This document shows positions 55,383-64,000 of a DNA stretch of 64,000 nucleotides, one piece after another. The notes under the pieces were generated by a model, which worked only from the letters and a program-made list of their open reading frames with translations, had not been told where the DNA came from and searched no databases. Source of the stretch: Terebella lapidaria (lineage: Eukaryota; Annelida; Polychaeta; Terebellida; Terebellidae); contig OX424568.1 of the NCBI GenBank assembly GCA_949152475.1, positions 12,747,667 to 12,811,666 on the forward strand. Reading direction: 5' to 3'. The first letter of the stretch is position 1. Each line of letters opens with the position of its first letter. Both the position numbers and the translations under genes were made by a program.

Positions 55383-57731
55383 CTACTTCATAAACGCGAG
55401 GACTAGAAGAATTGCTCCACCAATCAGATGCAGACATCCAATAATGTAGAATGGAAGATCATAGCCAGATGACACGTCGCACAGGAAGCCTACAGAGTAA
55501 ATGATCCACAAAGAGGTCACATAATAGTTATTATGATGGTGCGATGCAAATACGTGCCATGCTTTTACCAATACATGTCATCTGGTTCTAGACATACATG
55601 TATTTGTAAGTCGCTACGAATGCCATGTTTAAAAGTATAATATATTTGAATTTGTAGTAAAGAATATAACATTCTCATAAAAACACCATATAAATCTCTA
55701 TATCGTACTCTAAACTAAGTCTGAAACCTAGTATAGTACGAAAACAAACCTGTGAGAGGTATAGCAATTAATATTGACAGAGACACCACCATGTTGAAAT
55801 AGGCTGTTGTCTTCGTAATATTATCTACACCAACCAGGTCAACTAGTACGGTCGCCTGCACACAGAAATAACAACCTGAAAATGTACAGGATGTGGACAT
55901 GTATATGTACAATAATCAGAGTATTCAGTCTACATTCAATTATGTGATTGTGTAACGTATAGTTGTAATATGATATTGAATTCAAACCAGCAAGAATTCC
56001 TTGCAGTACTCCATAGACCAACAGCATAGCGACCCCTTCAGCAAAAGGAAACGTGATGATTAAGACACCAGACATAAGAATCGTCAACGCATAGGCTAGC
56101 ACCCGATTGGTGCATTTGTAGTGTGAAACGAAACTGAAAACGACACGACTGAGCCCCATAATTCCTGCTAATGTCATCTGCAAAGCAATAGCCTTAGGCC
56201 TCTCAATGCCACTAAACACTGTCCTACTGAGAAAATGGTTGTAGAAACCCATGGAACCAATGTTGACAAGAAACGATCCGACCAGGTACATCACAAGCTT
56301 CTTGTTCCTCAGCGGTGAAAAGTCAAAGAATTCAGCGAAGAATGATCGTGATTTCTGACGAGATGCCATTTCTCTCACCATACTTGACGTTTTCGTCAGG
56401 GTAGCTCGTAAACTCGGTCGTTTCTTGTTCTTTCTGCTAAGAGAAGGGGATGGTATCGGACGATAGAGTGAGGCACTGATGACGTTTTGTAGCCAGATGC
56501 CAGCGGTTATCCAGTATGTGCCTCTCAGGCCATACTGCTGGATGCAGTGGTTCAACAGAGGAGCTGAGACGAAGGCGCCAACGGAAAGCCCACTTGTACC
56601 TATGCCATTGGCTAGGGCACGCTTACTGTCGAAGTATCGTTGTAGTGTGACCATACTCGATATGAACATCATACCGTTTCCAATAGCTTTGAAAGAAGAA
56701 TAATCATGAACATATGAACACCCTAATATTCTTGGCATTCTATGGCTTTTATAATCCAGTAATTATACATTAGGTCAAGATCAAATAGATTGTGAAAAAA
56801 ACACTACCATATTTCAATATATATACATGTATAAATATGTCACAATCAGAAGCCTGTTTTACACATACATACATACACACACATATTCTCAGAGTAATAT
56901 TGCTACTTACACGTGACGATGCCATGAGTGAAGTACAGATAGGACACACTGACGAGCTGCGAGCTGAGCAGAAGACCCACTGTACCAACCATTGCACCAG
57001 TCATGGCGACAGGCCGGCATCCGTAAGTCTGGATCAGGGCTCCAAATACATAGGCTGAGGATTTCAACATATATTAGTCCACAATACAGTCTAACGGAAT
57101 CACACATAAGACAGTATTCTGATGAGAAAAAAAACATGTCTCACATAATATATTGCCAGTGAATGCAAAGAGTGATCCAATCCACCCTGCGCTCCCTCTG
57201 TCAGCGTGGAACATGTTAACGATCTCCAGATACATGACAGAAAATCCAGCATAGACAAACCCCATGGTACAATACGTCATGAACACTAGGAATGAGAAGG
57301 AATGATTTATTCAATTATGCTCACCTCACGTATCATATTTTTATAGCTATATAATACGTATAACAACTTTGAGAACTTTGTGTCTTACCTGCTGCCAGAA
57401 CAACCCAACTCCAACCCCCATCAGGTGCTCTGCTGGAGTCACTAACTTGGACCCCAGCGATACTGATAACTTTGGAAATTTTCACCTTTTGGGACTCGTC
57501 TGTCTCCGTTGCGCCATCAGGCTGTCTCGGGAATTGAGAAGTGTCTTGGCGGTCAATTACACTGACATAGCTGTCTATTGATAACATGAGACTTAATGTT
57601 TTGTGTCGGGTTGTTTCCTGTGCATTTTCTTTAGGATTAGAACAGTTCTCCACAGCCGGTGTTGATTCTATATCAGAACAACAATCATTTGTCTTTGGCA
57701 ACTTTACGTCACATTTTGCCTGGTCAGCCAT
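55383..57731 (-). CDS. SLC16 / monocarboxylate transporter-like protein
   Basis: Six coding exons on the minus strand: 57731-57389, 57285-57145, 57054-56911, 56686-55988, 55875-55750 and 55489-55383. All internal junctions are phase 1, totalling 1560 nt (519 residues), a normal length for SLC16. A hydrophilic N-terminus of about 100 residues precedes the TM1 signature PDGGWSWVV (103-111). YFDSKRALANGIG (227-239) matches the TM4-TM5 signature. A basic cytoplasmic loop and six C-terminal helices follow. TM8 keeps an Arg (GLSRVVFS) but not the Asp four residues before it known from MCT1, so lactate/proton transport is not assured. Members move monocarboxylates, thyroid hormone, aromatic amino acids or creatine across the plasma membrane. 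The donor of exon 4 (GTTTGA) is weak, but the joined length fits the family. Confidence 0.85.
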
Positions 57732-58569
57732 TATGACGTTGCTCTATGTTGCAGAGTGTTCTTCGGTGTTAAGAGTGGTTGTTTCGTAGTCAGTTCCACT
57801 CTTTGTAGAATAAAAGTTCCATCACACCTTCACATATAAAATTATAAACTTCCCGAATCTGTTTTGCATGTAATGTATTTTTATATGTTCCAAAACCAAC
57901 GTGTATGCCCGCATACTTTTCTTCTTGACAACATCTTAACATATGTCATTGCTGAGAGTAGACCAGCATAAAAACTAACATAAGAATACACGAGCCCCCA
58001 TATACTAGACATCTCTATTTCAATAATTTTATTGCTGATACAGATCAAAGTACAATCTTGATTAACAGTTACAATGTCAGTCAAATCTCTCCAAACGCTG
58101 CATTATTTGAATATTTTACCATTTTTGCAAACACTAGGATATATGTGGGTTTGTCACTGATCCTTTTCAAAAGGTCAATAAATATGTACGTGCTGGGTAG
58201 CCTTCCTGACAGAACCTATGAAAATAACTTTTATTATTACTTCACTTTAATGAGCTTAATATTGTCTTAACTATACAAAAGGATAGGTGAATAATTGTGT
58301 GAGTCACACCACATCGTAAGAATGAAGACTTTCTATTACAGCATATAATACCAGAATATATGTATACTACATCATTATTTTCATAGTCCGTGTAATATTA
58401 TTTTTTATTGAACAAGTGAGAAACGCAATCCATGGAATTGCGTTTCCAGTGTATATAGATGTATGTGCAATATTACAAAATAAAAGTCACTTTTATTTAT
58501 TTTTTTCACTTTTGCATGGCCAGGTAGAAACCCAGATCGCATAACTTCACATAAAATTTGAATACTTAA
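57732..58569. other. 5' flank of the SLC16-like gene
   Basis: Non-coding and AT-rich. It should contain the transporter promoter and 5' UTR, but I see no clear TATA box or motif. Short frames (57881-58270) have no family resemblance. Confidence 0.4.
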
Positions 58570-59384
58570 AGGGCGACTCCGGCGAAATTTCACTCGCAAA
58601 ATAAATTATGATAGCATCGTCATAGAAATTTAAAAAGAATACCAGTGTGTAAAGCATACACTCCTCGACAAAATTATGAATATAACTATGTGTATACTTC
58701 CATCCATAACTTTTTCTAGTGTCTGAAGTGATGTGTGTTTTGCTCAAAATGGAAAGTAACTTTGAAATACACAAGAATTCTGAGGTGTTTACAGCGTGCA
58801 AACGTAGCCTAAAACACAATGGAAAGCAGCTTCATGCCTACACAGTTCGTGGTAACATTGGCACCTCCTGCCTTGCTTAATGCCACAACATACACCTACC
58901 GTAATTGTTGCTTGAACAAGATGTGTTTTACCAGCTTTTCGAGATCAAAAACGCTGCTCTTTCTCTAGAGATTTTCCAGAAATGACCATCTAGACTTGAT
59001 GACGTAAACAGTCTTATGACGCGCAGTCGCGCACATTTCATGGGTATAGACCATGCGGTCCATTCACTGACGTTGTCATGGCAAATAACGTTAACGCGCC
59101 AATTTAGCGTTTTTTGAAAGTTAGCAGAGACTATGTGTTTGTCAGTACACGGGAGTGCATAGAGGAATACATGGATAATTGCAGAGGAAAAAACGTCATA
59201 TTCTATCGAAAGTGAAAGTGGCAATTAGCACAAGAAATGTGTGTGTCATCACTGGATACTTCGGTAGACAATAACAGATCGATCGTGAACTCAAAAACCC
59301 AAATAATTTACGAGTAGTAAGGTACTTCCATGTACTATCACATATGTAATTTTCATGGAACTTTTTTTTCGCCGGAGTTCCCCT
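58570..59384. mobile_element. 815-bp non-autonomous element with TTAA duplication
   Basis: TTAA flanks both ends (58566-58569 and 59385-59388). Terminal inverted repeats of about 19 bp read AGGGCGACTCCGGCGAAA on the left and AGGGGAACTCCGGCGAAA as the complement on the right. TTAA targeting is known for piggyBac-type transposases. No transposase is present, and internal frames (58547-58819, 58928-59224, minus) have no recognised domain. Confidence 0.7.
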
Positions 59385-59570
59385 TTAATCGTTATTTTGT
59401 TACAACTACAAAAAAATATGCGATCGCTAATCGTTCATTGGGCTTACCGTCTGGGTGCTGTTCTTGGGCTTTTGAGAGAAGTATATGAAATATTACTGAT
59501 CAAAAGAAGAATATATAAAAACCAACTTTAATGTGACATCAAGAATAACAGGTAGTATCGTTACTATCAC

Positions 59571-59573
59571 GTA

Positions 59574-59623
<50 letters not shown>
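59571..59623. repeat. (ATT)n microsatellite
   Basis: An uninterrupted ATT repeat of about 50 bp, left of the inverted peptide pseudogene. It corresponds in sequence to the (TAA)n tracts next to the + strand copies. Confidence 0.8.
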
Positions 59624-59656
59624 CACATATAACACAAATAAACATAGATATGTAAC

Positions 59657-60424
59657 CTGATCCAACAAGATTGTTTGTGCCATTGTCGCTGCAGAATTCT
59701 ACAAAGATAGATTACTCTTCACAAATCCCTAAGTACATGCTGAAGGATGCTAAAGTGCTTTTAATGTCGATATAATTTTTTCCTTAAATGATTCTGTTTT
59801 CACCGATGCCTTTGAATGAATTATAATTGTACTTGTTAATACAATTCTGGATAATTATTACTTTTTTTTATAATGTGACACGATTCCTGTTGACGAACAT
59901 GGAATATTCTCGACAACTTGAATATGCTGTGTGATGTATATATAAACCTGTTAAACCTATGAAGCAAACGAAGTGGGTTTAGAACACGTTCATAAAATAA
60001 GTTTAAAATTTCAAGTACTCAAGCTCATGAGTCAGAAATGTTGGATCTTCTCATATCGGTATGCAGCACATTGCTTTGAATCTCGAGTTTGATTCTGAGG
60101 AATTGTCCATCGTTAGAGCAAGAATTGCACATGTAATACAGAAAAAACAAGTTTTATTGGATTAAAATTTCCTTAAGGTCGAATTGAAAAGTATATTGTA
60201 CCCAAATGTGCTGTTTTCAAAAGCACAAGGTCATAATGATGACTGTTCAGAAGTCCTGAAACAGATATATCTAGCCTTTAACTAAATCATACGTTACATT
60301 CTGCTGGACATTTCTCTGCTTTCTTACAGGAACACCTCAAACAAGGATGTCTGGCTTCTGAGCAGAAATGACAAGTAGAAATTACCGGTATAACCAGATC
60401 AGCCACGACGATGGTGGACCTCAT
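59657..60424 (-). pseudogene. RHPC-type peptide, inverted copy, nonsense mutation
   Basis: Exon 1 starts at 60424 (MRS signal peptide, then RHPC and five of the six exon-1 cysteines). The end of the exon is altered: about eight bases are missing before a possible donor GTATGA, and the unspliced frame stops at 60287. Exon 2 is 59739-59657 with an intact CTTCAG acceptor, but the acidic motif is cut by TAA (GAAGAGTAA). TATA-like sequence is at 60547-60556 on the minus strand. The 177-codon frame 60287-60820 adds upstream promoter and spacer sequence that is not conserved. Confidence 0.75.
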
Positions 60425-60556
60425 TTTTATATGGAAATCAGTTGAAGCTATACGACGAGTAGTAGATCTTGATCTGTTTGTCAATGTCTCCTTGCTGTAT
60501 TGCACGCCAATGCTGTGCCAATGACCAACTTTGCCAATGCACTGGGTATATACATA

Positions 60557-62370
60557 GGCAAACGGCATACCTTTGTTAATGCAGAACACACGACGCAACC
60601 GGACACATGTGGGAGTGGGATTGCACGTGCGTTTAACGCTAATTATGACATTTAGATTGTGTAGGTAGACTAAGGTAATGAAGCATGAGTACTTGCAACT
60701 ATTGCGAGTATTCCGTGAGTTTAGCAATGTGGACCGCCATACTGATTTCCGAGTAGCATTGGGCATATTACATGGAAATTGTATGGACCTGATGGGATTG
60801 TTAATAACTGCTACCACCAAACAGTTGCTAGTTTTAAACCTGGTACAAATGGAGCGTTGATCCTATTCATATATCTGACACCTAATGAGCATTCACGTTA
60901 TATGTTACCCTGAAGAACTATGGAACACTGACCTCTATTTTTATACTATCTTTACTATCTGTATTCTTATACTATTATACCAGATTGATACTTACATTCA
61001 TACCACTGAGTTCGTGGCACTGCTGACGGACGTTAAATCTGTCCCCGAGGATACCAACAACTTCTGGCTTGTGAATAGGTACTTAGGTACTTGTCATATA
61101 TCTGTTCCATGGGGTTTGTTCCTGATTTTCTAAATTATTTTCATATGTTGTCCGGCAGTTGTATACTAACTCCATCAGGCGTACAGTAGAAACAACTACA
61201 TTTAACACACTGTCTGCCCCTGATGACGCCAGTGTGTAGACTTTTTGGTCGGGTTTTGTTTCTATTGCAAAATATTGTATTTTACGTTTGTTTCTGTCAC
61301 CATCAAAATCTGACTGTATTGATGGTAATAGATTGATACTTACATCTATGCTGCTGATATTACAGCAATTCCTCACATATTGCATGTTATGGTGACTGTA
61401 CTAGGACGAGATGAATGAGTACTGCATGTAGAATTCAACTAATACTTGGGAATCATTCTCGACTCAAAACGATCAACGTAATGAACATACACGTACACAA
61501 TTTATTGCATTGTATCCATGTACTATACGTGCACTGGACGTACTACTGGAGTCATGCAGGCTGAAAAAATTTGGAAATCACTCCGACATTGCATACGCAG
61601 CTACGACAGGTGGTTGCATTCGTTGGTCCGTAAATTATGACAATTCATGCTGTAAATGCGACTCCAAGTGATACGTTGGACATCATAGTGTATCATGGCG
61701 TGTTTATTTAGAGATAGTCCGATGTAATTCGGTGCATCACTGAAAATATTAACACTGTCCATCTAAATGTTCATAGTACTCCACCACTTTGTTTGTCAGT
61801 ATGGTGGTCCACTATTGTTCCATTCATGGAACCTTCACAATATTTGAGAATAAACATGCTTCATTACCGTGATCCCTCCATACATTCACAATACCTTGCC
61901 AACATTAGAACACACGTGTGGCTGCGGCATATGTCTGTTTCAATATTTGTCATGTAATCGGCACAATAATATTGCAAAAAAGGATGCAGTATGCCTCCAT
62001 TTACTCACTGCATTGACAGAGTTTACACTTGAGAGCAGACATCACGCCACCAGGAGGAACGGACAAGTGAGTTTATCACGGGAGAGGATTGGGGCCTCTC
62101 AACTAAAAAGTTTTCTTTTCTATTTGTCGACATATTGACTAATTATTTCGAAAAATCACCTGATTTAACTAGATATATCGAAATAGTATCTCGATTATCT
62201 GATGTATATATCTCGATAAATCGACTTACGTGTCTCGATATATCGACCTATTACTTAGACATTTAACATGTTTAAAGAACATTTAAAATGGTAAAAATGT
62301 TTCCAGCCAGGATAGGTAAGTGAGCCATAGAACTGTTTTAGTCATCTTGACAATAGCCGGAAAAACGGAA
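60557..62370. other. Inverted spacer of the rightmost array unit
   Basis: Reverse-complement homology to the divergent spacer: CACGTG at about 60626-60631, E-box core 61911-61921, and the GTTTATCACGGGAGAGGATT block at about 62071-62090. The 60880-61400 part does not match other spacers and looks like an insertion, with a 100-codon minus frame of no known family. A KRPC-type gene would be expected on the + strand beyond the right window edge. Confidence 0.5.
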
Positions 62371-62689
62371 GAATTATTCATATTGAAAACTATATCGGGT
62401 ATATAATACAAATAAAACATGACCTATAATGTACCATTCTAAAATTAAATACTGAATAATACGGACCAAACTAATGAATTAAAAACTTTAATAAAATCAA
62501 TGTATCATTATTATTTCAAATGTTTTGAATGAAATAAGTTTAATCAATTTTTGAAAACCATTTAGCTGATAAACATGCGAATGATGTGTAATCCTGAAGT
62601 CATATGAGACCGCTTCTCCAGTGGGGGTAGTTTGGTCTCCAATATTCCAGTATTTAATGTAACGTTTGTCAATGATGTATTCCATATAG
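62371..62689. other. AT-rich non-coding segment
   Basis: No gene or repeat recognised between the inverted spacer and the retroelement fragment. Confidence 0.4.
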
Positions 62690-63103
62690 TTTTATCCTAA
62701 GGAACTTGAAATTAAGGATACTACAGAATCAGCTAATTTTTCCAACTATCTAGACCTGAGGTTGGAGATTGATAATGATTCTAACCTGTCAACTAGATTA
62801 TATGACAAACGTGATGATTTCAATTTTTCCATAGTCAATTTCCCTTTTCTAAGCAGCAACAGTCCTATGTCACCGGCATATGGTGTGTTTGTTTCTCAAC
62901 TTATACGCTATTCCAGAACTAGTTGCAAATATGAGGACTTTGTCTATCGAAGTGCCCAGCTAGTCTCTAAACTGCTACGACAAGGATATGTTTTACCAAG
63001 ACTTATAGCTGCGTTTAAGAAATTCTATGGACGTCATCATGATCTGGTTGATAAATACAGCAAATCCATGTCTGCCATGCAACTAGATCTATTTTCATGT
63101 TAA
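62690..63103 (+). pseudogene. Retroelement Pol C-terminal fragment
   Basis: Open from 62690, just after a TAG, to 63103, with no start codon at a sensible place. Motifs ELEIKDTTES, YLDL, LYDKRDDFNF, AYGVFVSQLIRYSR and KFYGRHHDLVD resemble the C-terminal part of reverse-transcriptase polyproteins I recall from molluscs and other marine invertebrates. The family name is uncertain. The catalytic part is missing, so this is a 5'-truncated copy. Confidence 0.55.
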
Positions 63104-63340
63104 TTTTGGGGAATTCATGACGGGTGCCACTAGTGGGGCAGGAAATGCTCACTCTTTCCGGAACACCTGATTTCACCTCCTAATGGCCATTTACGGGGGT
63201 TCATGAGTTTCCCTGTCATTTTTGTTTTCTCTCACTTCGTATGCCTGATATGACTTTCTGTCCCCGGACTATGAGATTGGATAACGGACCCTGTTTTGTT
63301 TGCTCGGAATACTGGGTATTGATTCCACGTCTATTCCAGC
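63104..63340 (+). repeat. 3' untranslated end of the retroelement fragment
   Basis: Follows the retroelement frame. The GACTTTCTGTCCCCGGACTA block is shared with 34900-35060, marking it as a dispersed repeat end. Confidence 0.5.
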
Positions 63341-64000
63341 ATCAGTACAGTGGTCACCCTCAGATAGGATCATTCTCCTGCTATATAGTTAAGGCCTTAT
63401 CCAAGGAGAAGTCACATTGGTGGTGTCGTTTACATGTTAAACTGATGATAATGCCCAGCAAAAGTGTCTTTACAGGGGAAAGTCTCTATTGAGAGGGGTT
63501 TATCTGACGGGGACCACTGTGATTTGTTGCCAAAGTAACCAATGAAATGGCATGGCTTGCATTCATTGTAGCTCGAAACTTTGTACATTTTACCATTATA
63601 TGGTTTTATTCCTGTTCAGACAAAGATATTGTGGACATTTGGTAACCTCCGGTCAATAAATTGCACTGATTATGAATATCAACACAATAAATAATGTATT
63701 GCCGCCATCTCATCAGTTCACTTTTGTCAAACAGACACAACGTTTGAGCGACAGGTAGTTTACCTTACTGGCTAGTAGTATCTTCAGTTCTGTCTCAACT
63801 GACGTCACCCACCACGTGACTCCAAATAGAATCGTGATGAAAATGTTCGGCAATTTACATAAGGACTTCATCAAGTTGTTTTCTCATTTTATCGAGAAAA
63901 TAAGTTATTGAGATAAGTAAGTCAATTTATAGAGAAATATACATCTATTTAATGAGATACGTAAGTAGATTCATCGTATATCATCTCGATTCTTTGAGAT
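63341..64000. other. Repeat-rich right edge
   Basis: Contains a one-mismatch copy of the MITE motif TCTGCCTCAACTGACGTCAC (63789-63808). From 63880 it holds reverse-oriented TCTCGATA minisatellite like that beside KRPC-type genes. No complete gene; the 63241-63492 frame is not called. Confidence 0.4.

Noticed and set aside
61083..61385. 100-codon minus-strand frame in the inverted spacer
   Set aside because: Single copy, no recognised domain, and no signal or splice evidence.

Overview
This window is animal nuclear DNA. It is AT-rich, with spliced genes, a CR1/L2-like LINE, a Gypsy-type LTR retrotransposon, MITE-like elements and (TAA)n tracts. A retroelement fragment near the right end (62690-63103, with the sequence after it) resembles elements I associate with molluscs and other marine invertebrates. 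A lophotrochozoan, perhaps a mollusc, is my best guess with low confidence. No bacterial features were seen.

The dominant structure is an array of genes for a small secreted cysteine-rich peptide. It has at least ten recognisable copies plus one possible relic. There are two subtypes. RHPC-type genes have a signal peptide beginning MRH and lie mostly on the + strand: P1 2643, P2 10928, P3 31035, P4 41814, P5 48622, with minus-strand pseudogenes at 37543 and 59657. KRPC-type genes have a signal peptide beginning MKH and lie on the - strand: K1 63-199, K2 38796-39372, K3 44776-46080, K4 51619-52923. Both encode the same 8-Cys framework across two main exons: C-x2-C-x-C-x5-C-x3-C-x2-C-x6-C-x9-C. 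I do not recognise the family and assign no function. The ancestral unit looks like a divergent pair, with KRPC-type leftwards and RHPC-type rightwards, separated by about 2.4 kb of conserved spacer. The spacer holds a TCTCGATA-type minisatellite and an E-box palindrome.

The array grew by segmental duplication. A tandem repeat with an 8.62-kb offset spans P1-P2-P3 and carries a LINE in each unit. A second tandem repeat with a 6.84-kb offset spans P4-P5 and beyond. Positions 1-2.8 kb reappear at about 39.17-42.0 kb. A 1.09-kb tandem duplication lies at 17559-19733. Breakpoints fall in or beside peptide exon 1, which suggests unequal crossing-over between peptide genes. P4, K3, K4 and the two minus-strand RHPC copies are broken. 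P1, P2, P3, P5 and K2 look intact, and K1 is intact as far as it is visible.

A near-complete, young Gypsy element (20013-30398, 790-bp LTRs with about three differences) interrupts the spacer upstream of P3. Uninterrupted copies of its target site are present in the other units. Gag and pol are in different frames.

Region 55383-57731 (-) is a six-exon SLC16/monocarboxylate-transporter-like gene of 519 predicted residues. It sits between the last array unit and an inverted array unit (59657-62370). The rest is repeat-derived or anonymous non-coding DNA. Gene models are read by eye from splice signals and conservation between copies, without transcript data.
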